A stretch of 64,000 nt of DNA from Spirosoma oryzicola (GCF_021233055.1 NZ_CP089538.1:601501-665500); one strand, 5' to 3'. Counted from the stretch's first letter, positions 1-7,514 are shown. Notes: generated by a model from the sequence alone, not told the origin. Numbers and translations are program-made.

Positions 1-153
1 ACGACGAAGTATCCGTACGAGATCGTAACGCCGTCGTCTGGTCTGTACGGCATGTTCACCCGTCCGGCTGGTTACGCCAAGTCGTACGACGGCTGGGACA
101 CCTACACGGGCATTATCGGCGCTAAGCTCGTCCTGACCGAGCCAACCGTCTAA
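1..153 (+). CDS. 3' end of a phage late protein (partial)
   Basis: An open frame enters the window in frame 1 and ends at TAA 151-153, giving the last 50 residues of a protein whose start is not visible. The visible part is rich in Tyr, Gly and Thr, with alternating short strands as in a beta-rich structural protein. It lies directly upstream of a strong terminator and of the lysis/tail genes. A phage structural role (tail or capsid) is inferred from context only; no specific family is recognised. Confidence 0.6.
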   Translation, partial: TTKYPYEIVTPSSGLYGMFTRPAGYAKSYDGWDTYTGIIGAKLVLTEPTV

Positions 154-172
154 CCGCTTCCCTAAGTCAAGC

Positions 173-205
173 AAGCCAGTTCAGAAACTTACTGAACTGG
201 CTTTT
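173..205 (+). terminator. Rho-independent terminator after the partial structural gene
   Basis: A perfect 12-bp stem, AAGCCAGTTCAG at 173-184 and its complement at 192-203, encloses a 7-nt loop and runs into TTCT. It separates the upstream structural operon from the gene starting at 222. Confidence 0.8.
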
Positions 206-221
206 CTCCAACTCGTTATTT

Positions 222-1058
222 ATGCTTTGTTTTCTTACGAATGTCGAAGGCTGTCTACTCGGCTTACTTCTTATTGCTACATGGGCTGTGCTTCGTTTAT
301 GGGGCCGCAATGACAAGCTGCGCGAGCAGGCAAAAGGATTGCGTCCGCAGGATATGCACCCGCAGGATCGGCTGCGCAGAAGCGCGAAACCGGCAACCCG
401 GACGCAGGTACAGACGATGACCGGCTCGTTTGGCGATCAGCCCGTTGTTGTCTCGCCCCAGGAGCAGGAGCTGCATAACTGGCTGCACAACATACCGCAG
501 CCGCAAATGCCCGAAACGGACCCGCTCGATTGGCTGAAAAAGCCAAAAGTATTCGAAACGGTACAGCCAATAGCAACGCCTGAGCCAACGCCGGAACCCG
601 AACCGGAGCCGGTAAAAACGATCAGTAAAGCAGATGAGTCGTCGCTGCTGAGCCGGTCGCTGCCGCACATCAAACTAGCCATGTTTGCGCTGAGTATCGT
701 TGCGGTCTGGTTTGGATTTGCGGCTTGGTACGATAACCTGAGCCACTACATGCCGCCGAGTGGCGATGAGCTAGGCGACTTTCGCATTCTTTATCTCAAA
801 AAAACGATCGGGGCGATTCTGCCCTTAATCTCCGCCGTAGGTGCTGCGCTGGGCCTCCTGTTTATGATTAACCCACGCTATTATATCTACCTCAACGGAT
901 GGTTTCCAACGGATTACGATTTCTACACCGACTTGCGACACCTGGAACGTCCAGAGTCTTACCGTCGCGTTCTGGTGTTTGTCTCGCTGTTTGGCTTGCT
1001 CTTGCTTGTCTCGCTCTGGGTGCTGCTGCACAGCAGCCCGCAGGAGCTGACCCTGTAG
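222..1058 (+). CDS. Phage four-TM membrane protein, function unknown
   Basis: 278 aa. Hydrophobic segments lie near residues 5-25, 150-170, 190-215 and 245-267. Between the first and second is a long soluble stretch that includes a Pro/Glu tract (repeated PEPTPEPEPEP-like residues, about 120-130). It is the first gene after the terminator and sits directly upstream of the lysin gene, so a role in lysis or membrane delivery is possible. At 278 aa it is much longer than ordinary holins. Its last 160 nt overlap the start of the next gene in another frame. No family is recognised. Confidence 0.7.
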   Translation: MLCFLTNVEGCLLGLLLIATWAVLRLWGRNDKLREQAKGLRPQDMHPQDRLRRSAKPATRTQVQTMTGSFGDQPVVVSPQEQELHNWLHNIPQPQMPETDPLDWLKKPKVFETVQPIATPEPTPEPEPEPVKTISKADESSLLSRSLPHIKLAMFALSIVAVWFGFAAWYDNLSHYMPPSGDELGDFRILYLKKTIGAILPLISAVGAALGLLFMINPRYYIYLNGWFPTDYDFYTDLRHLERPESYRRVLVFVSLFGLLLLVSLWVLLHSSPQELTL

Positions 1059-1546
1059 CGATCCTCAAAAAAGAGAACACGGTACGGGAACAGACGAACC
1101 GGAACGATCACCCGCGCATCACGATCTACAACACGACGTATCACAAGCTGGCAAAGAATAGCCCGTATTGCGGTACGTCGGTTGAGTGGGCGATCAAGCA
1201 AGCGGGCTGGGAACTGCTGATTGAGTATGCGCCGATAGCGCGGAACTGGTCACTAAAAAAGCAGTACATCGTTTGGAGTCGGGCCAGTGGGCCGATGACC
1301 CGAAACGGGCGGAAAACGCTTCCGCAGCGCAACGACGTAGTTGTCTTTTACTATTACGGACGTTGGCATGTGGGCCTGCTGGAAGATTGGCAGGAAGGTA
1401 ATAACTACTGTAAAACGGTCGAAGGCAATACGAGTGATCGGGGCGTCAACGGCATTAAAAAGCCCAAAGGAATTGAGGGCGTTTACGATGAAAAAATCAG
1501 GAATAAGAATGACATTTTTTGCGTGGTCCGTCCATACCGTTCTTAG
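899..1546 (+). CDS. Secreted CHAP-like cysteine peptidase/amidase (lysin)
   Basis: 215 aa. The domain from about residue 72 on looks like a CHAP/NlpC-type peptidoglycan hydrolase: Cys91 in a YCGTSVEWA context, followed by a WHVGLL histidine and a VEGNTS acid/Asn motif. The N-terminus reads as a Sec signal peptide (basic n-region, hydrophobic residues 27-41, AAA before Gln45). ATG 899 is the only plausible start: no ATG, GTG or TTG is in frame between 902 and the catalytic Cys. The signal peptide is therefore encoded inside the upstream gene in a different frame, an overlap of 160 nt. Export would make it a Sec-dependent endolysin. Confidence 0.75.
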   Translation: MVSNGLRFLHRLATPGTSRVLPSRSGVCLAVWLALACLALGAAAQQPAGADPVAILKKENTVREQTNRNDHPRITIYNTTYHKLAKNSPYCGTSVEWAIKQAGWELLIEYAPIARNWSLKKQYIVWSRASGPMTRNGRKTLPQRNDVVVFYYYGRWHVGLLEDWQEGNNYCKTVEGNTSDRGVNGIKKPKGIEGVYDEKIRNKNDIFCVVRPYRS

Positions 1547-1979
1547 CATTGGACTTTTGGCCGCTATCGCTCAGGGCTGCGTAAAAGTCGAACAGAAGCC
1601 GCAGGCCGTTGAGCAGGTAGATAGCTTGAAGCTAACGCTCGCCGTGGATAGTACGGCGATCTACCGCTGTGATACCTGCGCGTTTGCCGTTGCCTATCGC
1701 AAGCAAAGCAGCGGACAGGTAAAGCCCTGTAAAACCTGCAACTGGGTTTCGCTTAGCAAACCAGCTCACAACAAAGGCGACGTACCGGAGCCGACAAATC
1801 AGCCGGTCAATCCACTCGCCGAACAGGACGCCATTCAGCACAACACGGTTCATCTGGTTACGCCGGACAAAGCCCCCACCGATTCGGGCGACACCCCAGA
1901 GCCGAGCAAACCGCCGATTGCTGAAGCCGTGGCAAACCGGCGCGTTAAACCGGGAAACTTACCTGAAACCCCTCAGTAA
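1488..1979 (+). CDS. Phage lipoprotein with two CxxC pairs
   Basis: 163 aa from ATG 1488, giving MKKSGIRMTFF followed by a hydrophobic stretch and IAQGC, a plausible although imperfect lipobox (Cys31). The mature part contains CDTC and CKTC about 20 residues apart, like a small zinc ribbon or a redox pair, then a Pro/Thr/Glu-rich tail. Starting upstream at 1341 would bury the signal sequence, so 1488 is preferred. The gene overlaps the lysin by 59 nt. It could be an outer-membrane lysis component or a lysogenic-conversion lipoprotein; neither is proven. Confidence 0.65.
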   Translation: MKKSGIRMTFFAWSVHTVLSIGLLAAIAQGCVKVEQKPQAVEQVDSLKLTLAVDSTAIYRCDTCAFAVAYRKQSSGQVKPCKTCNWVSLSKPAHNKGDVPEPTNQPVNPLAEQDAIQHNTVHLVTPDKAPTDSGDTPEPSKPPIAEAVANRRVKPGNLPETPQ

Positions 1980-1980
1980 A

Positions 1981-2607
1981 ATGCCTTACGAACTGACAAA
2001 ATCCGGTACATCGCTCAAGATAGCCGACACGACGAGTGGCGCAGTGCGGTTTATGGCGCTGGGTAGTCTGATGGTGTCTACCAGCACAACGCTGCCTTCG
2101 CCGGAGATACGCACGAACCTGATCACGATCATAGCAGGCGCATCGAGCGTACGCATGGGTATGGCCGAGATCAGCAAGATTGATGGAGCCAATCCAGCCG
2201 CAACGCTGGCCGACGTTGCTGCGCAGATCATGGCGATTCAGGCCACGTACATGCAAAGCGTGTCAATCGGCAATGCCGTAGCCGAGATCGAGTTCAAGAA
2301 CGATTCGGGCAACCCGATTCCGTCACTGCCACAAATGGCGAACGGCGGACATCTGGCCCTCGCTACGCATGCTACGACCGGCACAAACTACGTAGCGTTT
2401 GCTTCGCAAGCCTGCAAGCAGCTGACGATAGCCAATAACTCAGGCGTTGACGTTGAGGTTTTGCAGGGCGGTAGCGGCGTGTCGTTCCCGGTGTTTATGA
2501 ATACGGTCTACACGTTTTTCGGCCTGACAAACGCCAGTCAGCTGAGCGTCCGGCGCGTCGATACAGCCAGTACGTCTGTGACGGTAAAAGCCCGTTGGGA
2601 AAGCTAA
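1981..2607 (+). CDS. Phage structural/tail-associated protein, unknown
   Basis: 208 aa from ATG 1981, one base after the previous stop. An upstream start at 1918 is possible, but it would overlap the lipoprotein gene. The sequence is rich in Ala, Ser and Thr with short beta-like stretches, has no signal peptide and has few charged residues, as in phage structural proteins. Its TAA overlaps the ATG of the following fibre gene (TAATG), indicating translational coupling. No family is recognised. Confidence 0.6.
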   Translation: MPYELTKSGTSLKIADTTSGAVRFMALGSLMVSTSTTLPSPEIRTNLITIIAGASSVRMGMAEISKIDGANPAATLADVAAQIMAIQATYMQSVSIGNAVAEIEFKNDSGNPIPSLPQMANGGHLALATHATTGTNYVAFASQACKQLTIANNSGVDVEVLQGGSGVSFPVFMNTVYTFFGLTNASQLSVRRVDTASTSVTVKARWES

Positions 2608-3863
2608 TGCGAATGCTGCGCACCAACAATTTCAGAGGGGGCGGGATTGTGCCCTCTCTGAATCTGGATTTCATGCAAGGTGTGATGCACCCGGCCTTGA
2701 GCTATTCCCGCGCATCGGCAGGCACGTACTTCGACAGTACGGGCACACTTCGTACGGCTGCTGTCAATGAACCGCGATTCGAGTACGATCCGATCTCTGG
2801 AAAGTTGCTTGGTTTACTGATTGAGGAGCAGCGCACGAACATGCTTTTACAAAGCAATTCGTTAAACGCTTTCGCTACGAACGGCAACGGTATTCCAGCT
2901 AAGACACTAAACGCAACAACTTCTCCAGATGCGACCAACAATGCAACCTTATTAAGTATCACTACCGCAGGCAGTGATTCGGGTTTAAGAACGACTAATG
3001 CAGGGATGACCCCTAGCACGACCTACACTCTTTCTGTGTACGCGAAGGCAAACACAGGGACTATACTTTTTATGCGCAACATCGCAACAAGCACGACAGG
3101 GAACGACGGTGCTTGGTTTAACTTAGCGACAGGCAGTGTAGGAGTAAAGCAGTCGAACATAGCCTCAAGCTCGATTGTTGCGCTGGCGGGCGGCTGGTAC
3201 AGGTGTACGATTACAGCGACTACACAGGCGACAATAGGCAATAATATTGTCGATGTTAAAATAACAGATGCGGACAATGGCTTTGGTGCGTCGGCGGGAA
3301 AATCAATATACGTGTACGGCGCTCAGCTCGAAGTTGGCTCATTCGCTACGTCATACATTCCTACTACAACGGCGGCAGTAACCCGGTCGATGGATGTTTG
3401 CAATATCAACCTGGGGAGCTGGTATAATCAGAGTGAAGGTACGCTTGTAATGAACGCGCTCAAGGCCGTTCCGCAGGGTGTCGTTAGTCGGTATTACAAT
3501 TTCCTGCCTGCTACTGGCGCAAACCCGCAATGGTATTTAGCGAACGATGCCACGTTAAACCGGGTCACGGTCACGCTGGCCGACGAATCGGGCAGTACGT
3601 TGTTTTCTGGTACTTCGCCCAATACGCTGAACACAGGTTCGGTAATGCGAACCGCTGCGGCTCTGCGTGCTGGCGACTGCGCGTTCGCCGTAAACGGGTC
3701 CGTCGTAGGGGTCGGCTCTCCGGGTTCGATGCCTCAGTTTGCGTCACTGGTATTAGGCAACAACAGCCTGAACGGGGCGCGTTCACTGAATGGCTATCTG
3801 CAACGATTTACCTACTACCCGCGTCGGCTGAGCAATCCACTCATTCAATCCTTAACGCAATGA
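2607..3863 (+). CDS. Phage head-spike/tail-fibre-like receptor-binding protein
   Basis: 418 aa, with ATG in the TAATG overlap at 2607 (a TTG 12 nt upstream is less likely). Early residues contain the run LDF, LSYSRASAGTYFDSTG, EPRFEYDP and LLIEEQRTNML, a pattern I associate with phage head-spike-fibre/appendage proteins. The middle part (about 90-250) reads as a carbohydrate-binding-like beta sandwich ending in YVYGAQLEVG, and the C-terminal part as a LamG-like fold. Such proteins contact the host surface. No reverse transcriptase or template repeat was seen nearby, so a diversity-generating element is not supported. Confidence 0.7.
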   Translation: MRMLRTNNFRGGGIVPSLNLDFMQGVMHPALSYSRASAGTYFDSTGTLRTAAVNEPRFEYDPISGKLLGLLIEEQRTNMLLQSNSLNAFATNGNGIPAKTLNATTSPDATNNATLLSITTAGSDSGLRTTNAGMTPSTTYTLSVYAKANTGTILFMRNIATSTTGNDGAWFNLATGSVGVKQSNIASSSIVALAGGWYRCTITATTQATIGNNIVDVKITDADNGFGASAGKSIYVYGAQLEVGSFATSYIPTTTAAVTRSMDVCNINLGSWYNQSEGTLVMNALKAVPQGVVSRYYNFLPATGANPQWYLANDATLNRVTVTLADESGSTLFSGTSPNTLNTGSVMRTAAALRAGDCAFAVNGSVVGVGSPGSMPQFASLVLGNNSLNGARSLNGYLQRFTYYPRRLSNPLIQSLTQ

Positions 3864-4150
3864 CGGATTACTATCTGCGAGCAGCTGATGAGTCTGCGCT
3901 GAAAACGGCTCTGCAACTGGCTGGACTGTTCACTGCTGAGGGGTATCAGCTCGCCAGCCTGACGCATGGAATGACGGTAATCGGAACGGTTGTTCATTCA
4001 GCTACCTACGATCAGGAAGGGAACGAGCTAACGGCTCAGGTTGTCCGACCCGGTTTTCACGCGAATCTACGCCTGCTGTCGGGCGATCTTCACCCGGCCT
4101 TGTCTAGTCTTGTTATCAACCCTAAAACGCCCTCAGTGGTCTGGTTTTAA
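3860..4150 (+). CDS. Small phage late protein, unknown
   Basis: 96 aa. ATG 3860 overlaps the fibre-gene stop as ATGA, so translation is probably coupled to the fibre protein. The open frame extends upstream to 3530, but that part is the shadow of the fibre gene. There are no membrane segments or recognisable motifs. Position suggests a fibre chaperone or a virion accessory protein; this is inference only. Confidence 0.6.
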   Translation: MTDYYLRAADESALKTALQLAGLFTAEGYQLASLTHGMTVIGTVVHSATYDQEGNELTAQVVRPGFHANLRLLSGDLHPALSSLVINPKTPSVVWF

Positions 4151-4699
4151 ATGTGGACTAAGGTTTTGTCTTTACTACGTGTTGCTGCGCTCCCGGTTTG
4201 GGGTAAACTCGAAATCGGCCTAAAGTGGCTCTGGAAAGCCCTTTGGTATCCGGCAGCGTTGCCGATTGTCATCTGGCTGCTGATCGTTGGCTTTGGCCTG
4301 AAATCGTGTCAGAACTATAACCAGCTGGTTCGGGAAACGCTTGCGTCGCAGGATTCAGTTATCGCTGCGCAGGATACCGAACTCTGGCAGCTCCGGGCGG
4401 ATACGCTCGAAGCACACTTTCAAATTCGTGAAATGTATAACCGCTTGGATAATCGTGAAAAACAGGAAGTACTTTTTTATTCTCAGCTTCGCAGTGCTGA
4501 CGATGCTGCTTTGCAGGTTGCCCTTGATAGCGTCTACGGGCGACACGCTAACTACGGAATGGGTATCAGGCTCGGACAGCCTGCCGAAACCGCAGGCATT
4601 GCCCCGCTCTTATCCGGTCGAAACCTTACAGCCCCGAAGTTTGACGCTAACGCCGGATGGAGCCCGGGAAGCTCTGCTAAATCGGTTCCGCGTCGATAA
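4151..4699 (+). CDS. Inner-membrane spanin-like phage protein
   Basis: 182 aa, beginning directly after the previous stop (TAAATG). An N-terminal membrane segment near residues 35-53 is followed by a predicted coiled-coil region (about 58-120, with heptad-like Leu/Ala/Asp spacing), the layout of an i-spanin (Rz-like). The C-terminal third is Gly/Ser/Pro-rich and overlaps the next gene in another frame, as Rz/Rz1 pairs do. Assignment to the spanin function is inferred from topology and overlap; there is no sequence identity that I recognise. Confidence 0.6.
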   Translation: MWTKVLSLLRVAALPVWGKLEIGLKWLWKALWYPAALPIVIWLLIVGFGLKSCQNYNQLVRETLASQDSVIAAQDTELWQLRADTLEAHFQIREMYNRLDNREKQEVLFYSQLRSADDAALQVALDSVYGRHANYGMGIRLGQPAETAGIAPLLSGRNLTAPKFDANAGWSPGSSAKSVPRR

Positions 4700-4982
4700 G
4701 CTGACAAAGGACGTGGCGGATCTGAAAGCGATCATTCACGAAAAGGATTCGATCAATAAACGCCTGGCTGAAAGTGTACGCGTGCTGTCGATCAGACCCC
4801 CAGACGTAGTCAGTAAGCTGCCAGTACAGCCCGGAGCGTCGGCCCGGTCGGTCGTCAAAACATCGACCGGGCCAAAACCTCTGGTCAGTATCAACTGGCC
4901 TAAAACGGAAAACTGGTTCTGGCGCGGACTCGCGGGTTATTTAGTGTTCGAGACAGTCAGAGCTGCGATACGCAACCGATAA
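4455..4982 (+). CDS. Overlapping exported phage protein (possible o-spanin partner)
   Basis: 175 aa if the GTG at 4455 is used. The product then starts with a clear export signal: KNRKYFF followed by a hydrophobic stretch and LPLIAS. An upstream ATG at 4341 would put 38 residues before it. The first 245 nt overlap the spanin-like gene in a different frame. Residues about 70-105 look like a coiled coil, and the C-terminus has a short aromatic hydrophobic segment near WFWRGLAGYLVF. A cysteine lies in the signal region (LLC), but the lipobox is poor. Partnering in lysis is inferred. Confidence 0.5.
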   Translation: MKNRKYFFILSFAVLTMLLCRLPLIASTGDTLTTEWVSGSDSLPKPQALPRSYPVETLQPRSLTLTPDGAREALLNRFRVDKLTKDVADLKAIIHEKDSINKRLAESVRVLSIRPPDVVSKLPVQPGASARSVVKTSTGPKPLVSINWPKTENWFWRGLAGYLVFETVRAAIRNR

Positions 4983-4986
4983 AACA

Positions 4987-5020
4987 AAGAAGCCCCGGCA
5001 CGACTGCCGGGGCTTCTTTT
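4987..5020. terminator. Bidirectional terminator ending the late and early operons
   Basis: A 14-bp perfect stem (AAGAAGCCCCGGCA at 4988-5001, complement 5006-5019) with a CGAC loop has a T-run on the + strand and an A-run (T-run on -) on the other side. It lies between the converging late (+) and early (-) genes. Confidence 0.9.
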
Positions 5021-5031
5021 ATGACTTGCGC

Positions 5032-5640
5032 TTACTTCATTGGATCAACAGCATTCCGCATGTCATCAACCGACGATGGGCCAGCCGGAGAGGTTGGCGT
5101 TTGGATCGGCGGAGGTGTCGGCGTTGGTGTTGGCTTCGGCGGGGTCGGAATCGTTGAAGGCGTTGGCGTAGTAGCCTCACCCGACGATCCTTCGTGAAAG
5201 TAGCTTATTGGGGCTTTATTCATGCCGTACAAGCCTGCCTTTGGAACAATCGCGTAATGCTGCAAAAATAATTCCAGCATTGCCGGTACTGCTTCGACAA
5301 ACTGAGAAACCGTAAATTCGGTAAGTGGCTTACTGTACAGTCTCTGAATCGAATCTCTGGCCGCTGCGATCTGCTGCTTGTATTTAGAATAATCTGTTGC
5401 CGTTCCCAGCGGTTTGATATAGAACAATGAGTCGTAAGAGTCAGGGTGATTCCTGTCTCTTGTCTGACTCATTGTCTGCTGATGCTCGATTGTGGCAAAC
5501 TTGCGCAACGTGAAACCGTACTGCTGATATTCAACCCCAGGGTTCGCAGCCTGTAAACCCTTTTTATACTCAGGTTCCGTTTCGAGTCTGTGGATAAAAG
5601 CCGATAATGCGTCTAGTTCGGCATTGGTGAAAATAACCAT
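5032..5640 (-). CDS. Phage protein with Pro/Thr-rich tail, unknown
   Basis: 202 aa. Residues 1-150 are mixed alpha/beta with no recognised domain. Residues about 155-190 form a low-complexity Pro/Thr tract (PTPTP-type repeats), often a flexible linker or cell-surface spacer. The last gene of the leftward transcript, it abuts the bidirectional terminator. It has no signal peptide or membrane segment, and its function is not known. Confidence 0.6.
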   Translation of the reverse strand: MVIFTNAELDALSAFIHRLETEPEYKKGLQAANPGVEYQQYGFTLRKFATIEHQQTMSQTRDRNHPDSYDSLFYIKPLGTATDYSKYKQQIAAARDSIQRLYSKPLTEFTVSQFVEAVPAMLELFLQHYAIVPKAGLYGMNKAPISYFHEGSSGEATTPTPSTIPTPPKPTPTPTPPPIQTPTSPAGPSSVDDMRNAVDPMK

Positions 5641-5701
5641 GATGGATAGGTATTGGTACTACTAACCTAACCAACAGCAGGGCAATTTGTTCATCTGATA
5701 A

Positions 5702-6001
5702 TCAGATAGATTTTTTGTAACAGACGGTGCTCGTTTTAGTCGTCAGCGTGTAGGTTCCAACGATGCTTTCGACCTTCGTTTCGCCCTTTTCCAGCTTCAC
5801 TTTCTGGGCTTCATCGCATACCTGCATTTCGCGGGTGTAGGGCGACGGCGTGTTAAACGAGGGCATGTTCGATTGATACTGAACAAACGAGGTGCAGGTA
5901 TAGCAGGGCTGTACAACTTCTTTCTTCGAACAGCCGTCCAGCAGCAAAACGAGTACAGCAGAAGTGAACACAATCAGGCGTGAGGTATAGATTTGTTTCA
6001 T
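5702..6001 (-). CDS. Small phage lipoprotein
   Basis: 99 aa from ATG 6001. MKQIYTSRL is followed by a hydrophobic run and LLDGC, a good lipobox (Cys24). The mature protein has PCYTC plus two further Cys and is otherwise polar. An in-frame upstream start (6037) would lengthen the n-region and cross the terminator hairpin at 6016-6052, so 6001 is preferred. It lies downstream of the tRNA gene on the same strand. A role in superinfection exclusion or lysogenic conversion is possible but unproven. Confidence 0.65.
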   Translation of the reverse strand: MKQIYTSRLIVFTSAVLVLLLDGCSKKEVVQPCYTCTSFVQYQSNMPSFNTPSPYTREMQVCDEAQKVKLEKGETKVESIVGTYTLTTKTSTVCYKKSI

Positions 6002-6015
6002 AACCCGTAAATACG

Positions 6016-6052
6016 TAAAAAAGAAACGCCCGGACAAGTTGCCCAGGCGTTT
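6016..6052 (-). terminator. Terminator downstream of the phage tRNA
   Basis: Read on the - strand, AAACGCC and GGCGTTT form a stem closing a GC-rich interior and are followed by CTTTTTT. It sits between the tRNA (6191-6263) and the lipoprotein start, so it probably ends the tRNA transcript. Confidence 0.6.
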
Positions 6053-6190
6053 GCAGAACCTTCCTCTTTTTAACCAAAAACAATCCGCTTAGTTTACCAG
6101 ACACCGCAGACAAGACTTGCCGGACGAACCGGCATGAGGTCTTTTTATCGTTCGACCCCTTTGTTTCCCTAAAAAATGGAAACTCTAGTG

Positions 6191-6263
6191 GAGCGGGGGC
6201 AAGACTCGAACTTGCGACCTGCGGATTATGAGTCCGCTATTCTAACCACTGAACTACCCCGCA
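6191..6263 (-). tRNA. tRNA with CAT anticodon (Met elongator or Ile2)
   Basis: On the - strand a full cloverleaf is visible. The acceptor is TGCGGGG/CCCCGCT (six G:C pairs plus a T:T mismatch at 1:72), the D-arm GTTC/GAAT, the anticodon stem GCGGA/TCCGC with loop CTCATAA, and the T-arm GCAAG/CTTGC with loop TTCGAGT. The anticodon is CAT. The anticodon stem lacks the three G:C pairs of initiator tRNA, so it should be elongator Met or lysidine-type Ile2. The 1:72 mismatch and the one-base offset of the following CCA are odd. It lies within the phage early transcript behind a palindrome-controlled promoter. Confidence 0.85.
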
Positions 6264-6351
6264 CGTAAGACGCTGACCTTAGAAAAGAAGCAGTGCGCCA
6301 GCCTCCCCTGATACGCACTACGTTCCGCTTTGCTTCGATGAGCCTCCGACA

Positions 6352-6381
6352 CAAAAGTAATATTAATATTACATAACGCAA
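6352..6381 (-). promoter_or_regulatory. Promoter with operator palindrome in the spacer (O1)
   Basis: On the - strand TTG (6381-6379), 19 nt, then TACTTTTG (6359-6352) match the Bacteroidota form TTG-N19-TAnnTTTG. The exact 16-bp palindrome GTAATATTAATATTAC (6357-6372) fills most of the spacer and overlaps the -7 box, the classic position for repression. Transcription would start near 6345 and read the tRNA. Confidence 0.65.
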
Positions 6382-6388
6382 GAAAAAT

Positions 6389-6802
6389 TTATTCTTTCTG
6401 CGGTAGTAGTTTTTCTTCGACCAATCGAAGGTCTTCCCGCTTCAAACTGATCAGCTCAAGCACCGGCTCCGACTTGCGGGTAACCGTAGCCGTGTAGTAA
6501 TCAAAGCCGACGGCGATTTCGTCCGCGTCAACGTAGAAGTTCGTAGACGCATTATAACGCGGTATAGTGACCTTAACGCCTTCCTCTTCGATCTCTGCCT
6601 CACCCAGCAGCTTAATCTTCGGGAATTTAAGTTTATGCTGACTACCGATTGTTGTGCCGTCCTGACGAACCAGCAGCAGGCGCAGGAAAAATATGCCGAG
6701 GTCGCGCCGTTCGTGCCACTTGAAAAAATGCCGATGGACGGTCTTGCCGTTTACGACCATCGTTTTAACGGTCAGCGATTGTAATCTGAAATGAGGCTGC
6801 AT
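6389..6802 (-). CDS. Phage early protein, unknown
   Basis: 137 aa from ATG 6802. It is strand-rich, with a conserved-looking core around KFPKIKLLGEAEIEEEG and FYVDADEIAVGFD. It has no signal peptide, membrane segment or catalytic motif. It is the last protein gene before the O1 promoter and tRNA, separated by 2 nt from the upstream gene, so it is part of the same operon. Function unknown. Confidence 0.6.
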   Translation of the reverse strand: MQPHFRLQSLTVKTMVVNGKTVHRHFFKWHERRDLGIFFLRLLLVRQDGTTIGSQHKLKFPKIKLLGEAEIEEEGVKVTIPRYNASTNFYVDADEIAVGFDYYTATVTRKSEPVLELISLKREDLRLVEEKLLPQKE

Positions 6803-6804
6803 GA

Positions 6805-7068
6805 TTAGTTAATCGTTATTCGTTGAACCCGCAGGCCGGACATAACGGCCTCGGCTTCGAGGCTATCCAGAAAATCGTTCCGTTCCAGGGCGTGATTAAA
6901 CTCAAAGTAAAACATTGTGTGAACGCGCATTTTGAACGTGCCGTTGTACTTAATGCGGAACATGATTTCGTACCGCGTCAGGTCGCTGGTCGGCATATCG
7001 TCGGGCAGTTGGTAGAAACAGGCACGTTCTACGGCTAAACGCTTGGGGATTTTGTAGGATACGCTCAC
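6805..7068 (-). CDS. Phage early protein, unknown
   Basis: 87 aa if GTG 7068 is used, four bases after the stop of the upstream gene. A TTG at 7110 would add 14 residues and overlap that gene by 38 nt. The product has aromatic-rich short strands (MFYFEFNHALERNDF) and no recognisable domain. It is packed tightly between neighbours in the early operon. Function unknown. Confidence 0.5.
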   Translation of the reverse strand: MSVSYKIPKRLAVERACFYQLPDDMPTSDLTRYEIMFRIKYNGTFKMRVHTMFYFEFNHALERNDFLDSLEAEAVMSGLRVQRITIN

Positions 7069-7072
7069 GCTA

Positions 7073-7510
7073 CTACTGATTGATAAACGGACTGCGGGTA
7101 AAGAAACCAACGGGCGGCTGCGTGTGGCCGGATCGAATGGTAAACCAGATTACGCCGGTTGTTTGGACTAACTCAATTTCGTCATCGGTAAGCGGCCAGC
7201 AGGTAATACTGCGCTCCTCATCCTGATACAATACGTCGAGCAAAGTGGTTTCAACAATGATCGAATAACCCCGGATCGGGTGAAGCATTGATATGTGCAT
7301 CTCCACGTTTATTGGACAGCATAGATGTATCCAGAGTGCTTTAGACGCCTGTAAATCCCGCTTTTCTTCGTCGTTCAGTTCCCAGCAGGATATACAATAC
7401 CGGCCATTGGTGAAGCTCGGCAAATTCAGAATGTCAGTCGTGGGGTTACCCTGTTCATCTCTGGGGCCGTGTAGGATTCGGTTGCGACCTTTAAAATCAA
7501 TTGGAAGCAT
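7073..7510 (-). CDS. Phage early protein, unknown
   Basis: 145 aa from ATG 7510. It contains four Cys in two places (CISCWEL and LCCPINVEM) but no clear zinc-finger spacing. It is mixed alpha/beta and without membrane segments. It follows the VRR-NUC gene by 4 nt and is co-transcribed. I do not recognise the family; a nuclease-associated role is only a guess from position. Confidence 0.6.
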   Translation of the reverse strand: MLPIDFKGRNRILHGPRDEQGNPTTDILNLPSFTNGRYCISCWELNDEEKRDLQASKALWIHLCCPINVEMHISMLHPIRGYSIIVETTLLDVLYQDEERSITCWPLTDDEIELVQTTGVIWFTIRSGHTQPPVGFFTRSPFINQ

Positions 7511-7514
7511 AACG

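Noticed and set aside
3530..3859. Upstream extension of the 96-aa phage gene
   Set aside because: It would overlap the fibre gene by more than 300 nt; the ATGA start at 3860 is better.
2607..3863. Diversity-generating retroelement target in the fibre gene
   Set aside because: No reverse transcriptase and no template repeat in the window, and no adenine-biased variable region was seen.
6191..6263. tRNA as the integration site of the prophage
   Set aside because: It lies well inside the phage and faces away from the integrase; no partial tRNA copy was seen at 18.7-19.8 kb.
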